Source: Clostridiales bacterium UBA1390
Lineage (GTDB): Bacteria; Bacillota; Clostridia; Lachnospirales; Bianqueaceae
DNA: 40,320 nt
Direction: 5' to 3'
Assembly (NCBI GenBank): GCA_002305315.1
Contig: DBQQ01000024.1
Location: 13,078-53,397, forward strand
Shown: positions 18,993 through 25,704 of the stretch, in pieces
Position numbering within the stretch: position 1 is the stretch's first letter
Layout of the letters: the number at the start of each line of letters is the position of its first letter
The notes under the pieces: generated by a model
The model's input: the letters and a program-made list of their open reading frames with translations, nothing else
The model's database searches: none
Told to the model about the DNA's origin: nothing
Made by a program: the position numbers and the translations under genes

Positions 18993-19015
18993 GACGGATT
19001 TATTACGTTTTATTT
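18987..19015 (+). terminator. Weak AT-rich hairpin after nadE
   Basis: AAATAAGACG and CGTTTTATTT pair over 10 bp with one G.U wobble and a 9-nt loop, starting at the stop codon. The downstream U-run is poor. Confidence 0.35.
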
Positions 19016-19032
19016 AAGTTTGCATAATCTCG

Positions 19033-19061
19033 TTGTCGAAATGAGAAATCCATGGTATAAT
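19033..19061 (+). promoter_or_regulatory. Promoter of the L,D-transpeptidase-like gene
   Basis: TTGTCG, a 17-bp spacer and a perfect TATAAT lie about 80 bp upstream of the start codon. The leader contains CGGAGGGGGA as ribosome site. Confidence 0.65.
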
Positions 19062-19142
19062 AGGCATAATAAGACATTTGCCGTAGCGAAGAAATTCTCT
19101 GCAGCCGTGCAGATGTGATTTTCCTTCGGAGGGGGATCGGAT

Positions 19143-20681
19143 ATGAAGAAAACAATATTCCGTACATTGGCGGTCGTTGTGATGCTGGCAGTATTTCTGA
19201 CAGGAGTAACCTTTGGGGTGTTGGGATGCCATCAGGATACTCCAGATTCGCAACTAGATTCATCTGCCCAGCAGGAAGTGAGTGGTGTTTTCACTGACTC
19301 TGGGAGTCAAGGAGAAGAAAGTTCACGAGGGCAGGAGTCAGGTGGGCTAACATCAGAGGAAGACTCCAGTATCGGAGAACAATCTTCTAAAGAGAATTCT
19401 ATGAGAGAAAATTCGTCACGAGAAGATTCGTCTACGACGAAAGAGGATTCCAGCAAACAAGACTCTTCGGATAGAAATTCTTCACGGGATGAATCCTCAA
19501 AGAATAATTCGTCCAAAGAAGAGTCCTCCCGGGGAGAAGAGTCTTCAGATACCTATGATACGAAGTATTTGATTCGTGTGAATAAGAGTACCAATGTGGT
19601 GACGATTTACGCGAAGGATAGCAGCGGAAAGCATACGGTACCTGTGAAAGCGATGACTTGTTCCACAGGACAAAGCACTCCGACTGGTGTCTTCATGATG
19701 GGCTATCAGGCAAGGTGGAATGGGCTGGAAGGGAATACATGGGGACAGTACGTGTCCCATATCACGGGAAATTATTTGTTCCATACCGTGCCATCTGCCT
19801 GGAAGGGGGAAGACGGTGTTTATACATCGTATTATAATAATCTGGGAACCACATGTTCAGCGGGCTGTGTTAGACTGACGGCTGGAGATGCGTATTGGAT
19901 GTATACACACTGCGATGCTTATAATACGGTCATTGAGATTGATTATTATGGAAGCGGAGCGGATCCTTTGGGAAAACCGGCTACGATAAAGCTGCCAACT
20001 AGCTCGACGACAAATTGGGATCCTACGGATCCATCTTCTTCGAACCCGTGGAATTCGAAGAAACCTTATTTCACAGGGATACAGAATTATACCATAGAGC
20101 AGGGAGACTCTGTACCTAATCTGCTGTCGGGGGTTCGGGGATATGATACCTGTGGCAATGACAAAACATCATCCGTACAGGTTAGCGGTTCCGTCAATCC
20201 ATATCAGGAAGGAACCTATCGGATTACATATTCTCTGACAGATGTGCTGGGAAGAACGGGAACCGCGACCGCATATGTATATGTAGTTACACCCGAGGAA
20301 TCGAGTCAGCCCGAAGAATCGAGTCAGCCCGAGGAGTCGAGCAAGCCTGAGGAGTCGAGCAAGCCTGAGGAGTCGAGTCAGCCTGAGGAGTCGAGCAAGC
20401 CCGAGGAATCGAGTCAGCCCGAGGAGTCGAGCAAGCCCGAGGAATCGAGTCAGCCTGAGGAGTCGAGCAAGCCTGAGGAGTCGAGCAAGCCCGAGGAATC
20501 GAGTGTGCCTGAGGAGTCGAGCAAGCCCGAGGAATCGAGTGTGCCGGAGGAGTCGAGTGTGCCAGAGGAGTCCAGCATACCCGAGGAATCAAGTATACTC
20601 GAAGAATCCAGCCTATTTGAGGAATCGAGCGTGCCCCAGGAAAGTAGCCTGGAAACAGCGAATAGTTCTCATATGTCTTAA
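19143..20681 (+). CDS. L,D-transpeptidase (YkuD) lipoprotein with Glu/Ser-rich repeat tail
   Basis: This 512-aa surface protein probably cross-links or edits peptidoglycan. The signal peptide ends in a lipobox-like VLGC (Cys about residue 29). A Ser/Glu-rich linker (about 35-138) precedes a YkuD domain (about 140-265), whose catalytic motif reads CSAGCVRL with Cys at about 242 and a His in FHTVPS. The usual SHGC is replaced by SAGC, a variant I recall from Bacillota lipoproteins. A small Ig-like/DUF5011-type domain (about 308-383) follows, then 20 hexapeptide units of the PEESSQ/K/V type (about 385-504). No LPXTG sorting motif is present, so the tail is not wall-anchored by sortase. Confidence 0.85.
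   Translation: MKKTIFRTLAVVVMLAVFLTGVTFGVLGCHQDTPDSQLDSSAQQEVSGVFTDSGSQGEESSRGQESGGLTSEEDSSIGEQSSKENSMRENSSREDSSTTKEDSSKQDSSDRNSSRDESSKNNSSKEESSRGEESSDTYDTKYLIRVNKSTNVVTIYAKDSSGKHTVPVKAMTCSTGQSTPTGVFMMGYQARWNGLEGNTWGQYVSHITGNYLFHTVPSAWKGEDGVYTSYYNNLGTTCSAGCVRLTAGDAYWMYTHCDAYNTVIEIDYYGSGADPLGKPATIKLPTSSTTNWDPTDPSSSNPWNSKKPYFTGIQNYTIEQGDSVPNLLSGVRGYDTCGNDKTSSVQVSGSVNPYQEGTYRITYSLTDVLGRTGTATAYVYVVTPEESSQPEESSQPEESSKPEESSKPEESSQPEESSKPEESSQPEESSKPEESSQPEESSKPEESSKPEESSVPEESSKPEESSVPEESSVPEESSIPEESSILEESSLFEESSVPQESSLETANSSHMS
20296..20655 (+). repeat. Tandem 18-bp coding repeats (PEESSx)
   Basis: About 20 units of 18 bp, each encoding Pro-Glu-Glu-Ser-Ser-x where x is Gln, Lys, Val, Ile or Leu, form the 3' end of the transpeptidase gene. 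Codon pairs alternate (GAGGAA/GAGGAG, AGCAAG/AGTCAG), and the last three units diverge (LEESS, FEESS, PQESS). The array is likely to vary in length by slippage. Confidence 0.9.
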
Positions 20682-20698
20682 TCCGTCTTTATGGAACG

Positions 20699-20951
20699 GG
20701 GGCGTTGCAAAATAGGCGAGAAATCATCTCTCAGCTGGACTAATGAGAAAAACCCCGGATTTCTCATTAGTCTTGAAACAGATGTAATAAAATCAGGCTT
20801 CGAGTAATGAGAAAACTCCGGGATTTCTCAGCTTTATGGAACGTCCTGGAAACGAAAAAGGAGTCCGTGCATTCACGGAACTCCTTAGGAGATCATACTC
20901 TTGCATTCTGTATAAATGGTGAGACCAGCGTAGGGATTTTGCAACAGCCCC
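20699..20951. repeat. Small non-coding MITE-like repeat, copy B (complete)
   Basis: About 253 bp, bounded by GGGGCGTTGCAAAAT and ATTTTGCAACAGCCCC, which are imperfect terminal inverted repeats of about 15 bp. The ends recall those of some insertion sequences with GGnnCTGTTGCAAA tips. Inside are two related GAGAAA/TTTCTC palindromes and a strong hairpin AAGGAGTCCGTG/CACGGAACTCCTT. It is the inverted copy of 1-152 with 64 extra bases. No open frame of interest and no clear target-site duplication. With the next terminator it fills the 343-bp gap between the transpeptidase and cotJC genes. Confidence 0.75.
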
Positions 20952-20985
20952 GTTTTTATATGAGACGATAAAAGAAATATAGAGA

Positions 20986-21016
20986 GCGCCGAGTCCCATA
21001 GACAGAGACTCGGCGC
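20986..21016 (-). terminator. Terminator of the cotJ operon
   Basis: GCGCCGAGTC and GACTCGGCGC are a perfect 10-bp inverted repeat with an 11-nt loop, just after the cotJC stop. The minus-strand flank is U-rich (CTCTATATTTCTTTTAT). Confidence 0.8.
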
Positions 21017-21024
21017 CAGATCGT

Positions 21025-21597
21025 TCAGTGATATTTGGGGCTCATCTGATGAAAACTCACATCCTGCAAGGCTTCACCAAATCTTTGAAAATGAATCACT
21101 TCTCTTTGACGTAAGAATCGGAGGGGTTCGATCACATCGGGATCGTTTGCCAGGTTGATCAGGCGTTCATACGTGCTGCGGGCTTTTTGTTCCGCAGCCA
21201 TATTTTCGTAGATGTTTGTGATGGGATCTTCCTGTGACTGAAAATAGGCAGCCGTAAACGGAATACCGCTGGCATCAGAGGGATAGACGGCTTTGCCGTG
21301 CTGTGTGTAATAAGGCGCCAGCCCAGCGGCAATAATCTCATCAATGGTAGCGTCTTTCATCAGCTGATACATCATGGTAGAGATCATCTCTACATGTGCC
21401 AGTTCCTCTGTACCGATATCGGTCAGTAATCCCTTGGATTTACCGGTGGGCATGGTATAGCGCTGGCTCAGATAGCGAAGGCTCGCGCCAAGTTCACCAT
21501 CGGAGCCGCCGAGCTGGGCAGCCATGCACTTGGCCATGTTCAGATCTCCTTTTTTGATATTGACAGGATACTGTAATTTTTTATCGTAATACCACAT
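21025..21597 (-). CDS. cotJC: Spore coat protein CotJC (manganese-catalase-like)
   Basis: This 190-aa protein belongs to the ferritin-like manganese catalase/CotJC family and is laid down in the inner spore coat. The N-terminus MWYYDKKLQYPVNI is typical of the family. Metal-ligand-type motifs are visible as EELAHVEM (about residues 65-72) and REVIHFQRFGEA near 167-178, and E103-region ligands are plausible. The ribosome site is AGGAGGTG. It is the last gene of cotJABC. Expression is expected in the mother cell during sporulation; no clear sigma-E promoter could be assigned upstream of cotJA. Confidence 0.95.
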   Translation of the reverse strand: MWYYDKKLQYPVNIKKGDLNMAKCMAAQLGGSDGELGASLRYLSQRYTMPTGKSKGLLTDIGTEELAHVEMISTMMYQLMKDATIDEIIAAGLAPYYTQHGKAVYPSDASGIPFTAAYFQSQEDPITNIYENMAAEQKARSTYERLINLANDPDVIEPLRFLRQREVIHFQRFGEALQDVSFHQMSPKYH

Positions 21598-21620
21598 AAG
21601 ATAGTTTCACCTCCTAAAAT

Positions 21621-21887
21621 TTACTGTACGTCCCAGGGCCATGGATTCTGAATCCATGGCCATTCACTTTCGCTAGAGTCCCAGGTCATGGCCATCAAGG
21701 GACCATATTGCTTCTCGTAAGAACAGCGGAGTTTTTGGGAAATACGCACCAGATTCGAGAATTCCTGGAGAGCTTCCTGACAGGTGGGATGGGTATCCAG
21801 AAATTCATTCAGATCGTAAAGCATGAAGTCCACTTTCTGGATATCCATGAGGAGTCCCTGACGATGATCACAGGCTTTTTTCATCAT
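21621..21887 (-). CDS. cotJB: Spore coat protein CotJB
   Basis: This 88-aa protein has the CotJB pattern: a helical N-terminal half with LLMDIQKVDFMLYDLNEFLDTHP and a C-terminal YEKQYGPL...WPW tail. The start at 21887 forms an ATGA overlap with the cotJA stop and has GGGAGG 6 nt upstream; an earlier GTG at 21893 lies too close to that site. It is needed with CotJA and CotJC in the known Bacillus coat complex. Confidence 0.92.
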   Translation of the reverse strand: MMKKACDHRQGLLMDIQKVDFMLYDLNEFLDTHPTCQEALQEFSNLVRISQKLRCSYEKQYGPLMAMTWDSSESEWPWIQNPWPWDVQ

Positions 21888-22204
21888 GCACACCCTCCCC
21901 TCTTATATGGCATATAAAGATTATCGAAGGATGAGCCGCGCTCTAGCGCTTCATCCGGACCAACGAGTCCCGTAAAAGGCTGCATGGGAACATAGGCAGC
22001 AGCCAGAGGAAGTCCCGGACAAAGGGATTCTGGCTGGCATCCGTTCTCCATCTGAGGATTTACACAGATGGAATCTTCCCAAAAGTTTTTGCTTTGCATT
22101 GATTCTGTGGGGGCACCAAATCTGCGTTCTTGGCTTTCGATGCCAGGACGCAGATAATTGCGGCGAGTACCATAGTTACGGCCGCTCGATTTGCGATCTT
22201 CCAC
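21884..22204 (-). CDS. cotJA: Spore coat associated protein CotJA
   Basis: This 106-aa protein has a low-conservation N-terminal half and the CotJA core LPLAAAYVPMQPFTGLVGPDEALERGSSFDNLYMPYK near the C-terminus. It begins with GTG at 22204 behind AAGGAGGG. It is first of three coat genes with overlapping or close spacing. The N-terminal extension (about 55 residues, rich in Arg, Asn and Ser) is longer than in Bacillus CotJA. Confidence 0.9.
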   Translation of the reverse strand: MEDRKSSGRNYGTRRNYLRPGIESQERRFGAPTESMQSKNFWEDSICVNPQMENGCQPESLCPGLPLAAAYVPMQPFTGLVGPDEALERGSSFDNLYMPYKRGGCA

Positions 22205-22294
22205 AGTATCCCTCCTTCATAGAGAAAGTCTGGTTTCCCTATTAGGATATGCGGCGTAGAAAAAAGGGTGAGTGAATCCAAGAAATCCACCGTA

Positions 22295-22323
22295 TTGCCA
22301 AATGAGAAAGATTCCGTTATAAT
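22295..22323 (+). promoter_or_regulatory. Promoter of the GH78-like gene
   Basis: TTGCCA, a 17-bp spacer and a perfect TATAAT lie about 35 bp upstream of the start at 22359, divergent from the cotJ operon. Confidence 0.7.
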
Positions 22324-22358
22324 GAGAGTGTTGCATGAAAAAGAAGGAGGTAAGGTCG

Positions 22359-23906
22359 ATGCAGCGTATGGTGAGAGAAGATTTCCTGAAGAAGGCAGAA
22401 GGACTCAAGCCCCAGCTGGTTCAAACGGTGCGGTATCCGAATCACATCGTCAAGATTCAGAAGGACGATCAGGGGAAGGGGCATATAATAGAACAGAAAA
22501 ATGCAGAGGCATTGCGTACGATTACAATGGGAAAAGGAGAGACCATTTGTCTCGACTTCGAGGATCATTACGTGGGATATTTGACATTACATATATCAAC
22601 AGTAGGAAGCCCGCCAGACGCCCCTCTTTTTATGAAACTCAAGTTTGGAGAGAATGCGACGGAGATCACGGATCGCGCGGAAGACTATGATGGCTGGATC
22701 AGTCGATCGTGGATTCAGGAAGAATATATTCATGTCGATGTGTTTCCAGCGGTTCTGACGCTTCCTAGACGGTATGCGATGCGTTTTTTGGAGATCACCG
22801 TCTTGGATACGTCCAGAAAATATAAGATTCGGCTGGATCAGGTATCGTTTCTTTCGGTTTCCGCTGTGGATGCTTCGAAGGTACCCGCCTTATCTTATGG
22901 AGATGCTTTGTTGCGGCGTATGGACCAGGTCAGTATAAAGACACTGGAAGACTGCATGCAGGACGTTTTTGAAGATGGTCCGAAGCGGGATCGCAGACTG
23001 TGGATGGGGGATTTGCGCCTGGAGGCGATCGCAAATTATGAAACGTTTCGGAACTATGATCTGGTGAAGCGCTGTCTATATCTGTTTGCCGGAAGCAGAC
23101 TGGAAAATGGAGCGGTAGGAGCCTGCCTGTTTACGGAACCTGTCATACAAGTGGATGATACATATATGTATGATTACGCCCTGTTTTATGTCGCCGTTTT
23201 ATTGGACTACTATGAGGCCAGCGGAGACATACAGACGGCACGGGAACTGTGGGACGTAGCCTATCGTCAGCTGGAAATCGGGGTGCAAGCCCTAGATGAG
23301 CATTTTTTGATCGGAGAAGAGAATCAGGCATTTCTGGATTGGAAGGCTGGACTGAATAAGCAGGCCGGGGCACAGGGCGTTTTGATCTACTGCCTGCGAT
23401 GCGGAATCCGGTTGGCAGACCTTTTGGGCTATGATGTGAATAGAATGGAAGAGTGGTTAGAACGGGCGGTGCAGGCGGCGAAAGACTATTTGTGGGATCC
23501 CAAACAGAGACTCTTTATCAGCGGTAAAGAACGGCAAATTTCGTACGCATCCCAGGTATGGATGATCCTGGCTCAGGTCTGGGATACGGAGACCAATAGG
23601 GAGTTGTTAGATCGGATTCTATCACTGGATCCGGAGATGAATATGGTGACGCCTTATATGAACCATCATTTTGTTGCCGCATGTATCCTATGCGGAGAAT
23701 ATGAGCGTGCGATGCAGTATATCAGAACGTACTGGGGCGGCATGGTTCAGGAAGGTGCGGATACCTTCTGGGAGCTATATAATCCTAAAAATAAGACAGA
23801 ATCGCCGTATGGCTCCAGTATCATCAATAGTTACTGCCATGCCTGGAGCTGTACGCCCACCTACTTTTTCCGGAAATATGAGCAAAAATGGAGGCAGCAA
23901 CAATGA
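22359..23906 (+). CDS. GH78-like alpha-L-rhamnosidase (compact)
   Basis: This 515-aa intracellular protein has an N-terminal beta-sandwich (about 1-185) and an alpha/alpha six-barrel. The segment EDGPKRDRRLWMGDLRLEA (about 207-225) matches the GH78 catalytic-region pattern (D-PxRERxxWxGD). The later GADTFWELYNP (about 466) and SYCHAWSCTPTYF match the GH78 tail. Typical GH78 enzymes are much longer, so this one lacks several accessory domains. The ATG at 22359 follows AAGGAGGT; an in-frame ATG at 22335 precedes that site and is rejected. Rhamnose removal from rhamnogalacturonan fragments is inferred. Confidence 0.8.
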   Translation: MQRMVREDFLKKAEGLKPQLVQTVRYPNHIVKIQKDDQGKGHIIEQKNAEALRTITMGKGETICLDFEDHYVGYLTLHISTVGSPPDAPLFMKLKFGENATEITDRAEDYDGWISRSWIQEEYIHVDVFPAVLTLPRRYAMRFLEITVLDTSRKYKIRLDQVSFLSVSAVDASKVPALSYGDALLRRMDQVSIKTLEDCMQDVFEDGPKRDRRLWMGDLRLEAIANYETFRNYDLVKRCLYLFAGSRLENGAVGACLFTEPVIQVDDTYMYDYALFYVAVLLDYYEASGDIQTARELWDVAYRQLEIGVQALDEHFLIGEENQAFLDWKAGLNKQAGAQGVLIYCLRCGIRLADLLGYDVNRMEEWLERAVQAAKDYLWDPKQRLFISGKERQISYASQVWMILAQVWDTETNRELLDRILSLDPEMNMVTPYMNHHFVAACILCGEYERAMQYIRTYWGGMVQEGADTFWELYNPKNKTESPYGSSIINSYCHAWSCTPTYFFRKYEQKWRQQQ

Positions 23907-24223
23907 TGAGGGTGGTTGGAGTACGTTCGAAGGTGACTCCTGTTGGCGAGGAACTGGAGGCGCGAGATGCGGAACTTGTGATCGAAAGTATGGAAGGGCG
24001 TTGTTTTGTGAAGAGATATCTGCATGTGAATGCGTTCCTTTCCAAGCATTATTCCCTTTCCGAACATAGTATTTTTGCGTATATGACGGGAGAGCAGGAG
24101 GAACCGGGAGACGTTGACTTTATAGAAGAGTTTCAGGATCTGGAACAGGCAAAGTATTCTGCGTATGGCGTATTTTATGAGATGGCAGATCGCATCGTCG
24201 AGGAACTCGGTCACTGGCGTTGA
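23903..24223 (+). CDS. Small uncharacterised protein
   Basis: I do not recognise this 106-aa protein. The start at 23903 overlaps the stop of the rhamnosidase-like gene (ATGA) and has GGAGG upstream, so it is translationally coupled. The sequence is acidic, with short strands alternating with a C-terminal helix (EQAKYSAYGVFYEMADRIVEEL). No signal peptide or membrane segment is seen. It may be a partner of the upstream enzyme or simply share its transcript. Confidence 0.7.
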   Translation: MMRVVGVRSKVTPVGEELEARDAELVIESMEGRCFVKRYLHVNAFLSKHYSLSEHSIFAYMTGEQEEPGDVDFIEEFQDLEQAKYSAYGVFYEMADRIVEELGHWR

Positions 24224-24263
24224 TCTTGAAAGTATAGAAGCCTTGAATGCGGCTTAGACGAAT

Positions 24264-24312
24264 AAGAACCGGCAGACACTTTTTCACCAGGGAAAAGTAT
24301 CTGCCGGTTCTT
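24264..24312. terminator. Bidirectional terminator between convergent operons
   Basis: AAGAACCGGCAGA pairs with TCTGCCGGTTCTT over 13 bp, and the inner ACTTTTTC/GGAAAAGT extends the stem. It lies between the small unknown gene (plus) and the dipeptidase gene (minus). Confidence 0.8.
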
Positions 24313-24330
24313 GCGGTATTTAACAGTTTT

Positions 24331-25689
24331 TTATTCTGCCAGCATGTTTTGCAAAGCCTTTAGATAAATGGCTGTCTGCATCTGGAATTCATGGATATCC
24401 AGAGATTCATTGACATCATGAATATGATTATCCGTATCGGGGAATTCACAGCCAAAGGCGATGATGCCGGGAATGCTCTTGGCGTAGGTACCGCCGCCGA
24501 TGACCATGGGCTTATGGGAGGTATCTCCGGTCACCTCCACATAGGCCCGATAGAGATCCTGTACAAGTGGGGAGTCTTCTGGATAGAATAGAGGCTCGAC
24601 GATGTGTTGGATTTCGATACGTCCCTGTGCATCCTCCAGATGTGGGGTGGCCATGGCTTTCAGCTTTTCAGCGGTTAAGGTAACGGGAAAACGGATGTCA
24701 ATGGTACAGCGAATCGTACCATCTTTCGTTTCCACGATCCCGTTGTTGAATGTCAGCGCGCCATAGTCGTCTGCAAACTTGCATCCGATACCGGCACCGT
24801 CGCAATCGGTTCCCAGATGGGACAGATAGAAATCGACAAAGTCATCCTGCATACCCGCTTCCTTGAGAGCCCACATGGTATAGGCTGCCGCATTGACGCC
24901 CAGATCCGGTGTACTGGCATGTGCGGCGGTCCCCTGAGCCTCGATGTGCAGACGATCCTTCAGTACGGTAACAGAAGAGGAGACAAGCGGCGTCTTTGCA
25001 AACGCGGCTTCCAGTTTGACCGGATCTACACAGGTGAGAGGAACTTCTGTCACGCAGTGGCTACAGACCGCATTCGTCACAAAGCCACCGTTCATGGAGA
25101 GAATATGCGTATTTTTGCTGTAAGCAGTCATGGAACAAAGGCCTTTTTCTCCATGGATTCCCGGAAAATATCCATCCGGTGTGAAACCAGTGGTAATCGG
25201 CTCTCCGTGCTGCACATAGTATTTCATGCACTCAGAACCGGATTCTTCGTTACAGCCCATGAGCAGACGGATTCGCTTACGAATAGGCTGCCCGGAATCC
25301 CGCAGAAGTTTCATTGCATAGAGCGCGGCGATAATAGCTCCCTTATCATCACTGACGCCTCGGCCATAGACACGTCCTTCTTTGCGAGTCAAAGTAAAGG
25401 GATCGGTATCCCAGCCATCACCGGCAGGCACCACATCCAGATGCGCAACAATACCGATAATATCCTGGCCTTCTCCCATCTCGGCATATCCGCAGTAATT
25501 TTCCATATTAACGGTGGAAAAGCCCATTTCATCAGCAATACAAAGAGCCTCTCCAAGGGCTGCCGCAGGGCCCTCTCCAAAAGGCTTATCCGCAAGGGCG
25601 GGGCCTTGGACAGAATTATGCTTGACTAATCGGGAGAGGTGTGAGAGCATATCGTCCGTAAGGTTTTCAATAGAAGATATAGAATTCAT
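24331..25689 (-). CDS. PepV/Sapep-type M20 dipeptidase
   Basis: This 452-aa cytoplasmic metallopeptidase cleaves dipeptides. Zn/Mn ligands are visible in order: His83 in AHLDVVP, Asp114-115 in GVSDDKG, Glu148-149 in NEESGSE, then a later His in the C-terminal GCEFPDTDNHIHDVNE. The lid domain lies at about 180-330. Length fits the PepV/Sapep branch. It follows the GH106-like gene by 15 bp and is the last gene of a three-gene minus-strand operon. Confidence 0.92.
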   Translation of the reverse strand: MNSISSIENLTDDMLSHLSRLVKHNSVQGPALADKPFGEGPAAALGEALCIADEMGFSTVNMENYCGYAEMGEGQDIIGIVAHLDVVPAGDGWDTDPFTLTRKEGRVYGRGVSDDKGAIIAALYAMKLLRDSGQPIRKRIRLLMGCNEESGSECMKYYVQHGEPITTGFTPDGYFPGIHGEKGLCSMTAYSKNTHILSMNGGFVTNAVCSHCVTEVPLTCVDPVKLEAAFAKTPLVSSSVTVLKDRLHIEAQGTAAHASTPDLGVNAAAYTMWALKEAGMQDDFVDFYLSHLGTDCDGAGIGCKFADDYGALTFNNGIVETKDGTIRCTIDIRFPVTLTAEKLKAMATPHLEDAQGRIEIQHIVEPLFYPEDSPLVQDLYRAYVEVTGDTSHKPMVIGGGTYAKSIPGIIAFGCEFPDTDNHIHDVNESLDIHEFQMQTAIYLKALQNMLAE

Positions 25690-25704
25690 GACAAAGTTCC
25701 TTTC

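Noticed and set aside
20287..20592. Minus-strand open frame of 101 codons with a repetitive IPRACSTPQ-type product
   Set aside because: It is the antisense shadow of the PEESS repeat array; the repeat DNA keeps all frames open.
20296..20655. Tandem 18-bp repeats looked like a possible CRISPR or satellite array
   Set aside because: Units are contiguous, in frame with the transpeptidase gene, and have no unique spacers.
20675..20970. Target-site duplication around repeat copy B
   Set aside because: GTCTTTAT on the left and GTTTTTAT on the right look alike but are not directly adjacent to both ends, so no duplication is claimed.
19033..22323. Shared AAATGAGAAA in the spacers of two promoters (19033-19061 and 22295-22323)
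   Set aside because: Short A-rich match in two unrelated promoters, likely chance; no symmetry and no further copies before other genes here.
24817..25629. Plus-strand frame of 270 codons opposite the dipeptidase gene
   Set aside because: Antisense shadow of a clear M20 peptidase with all metal-ligand motifs.
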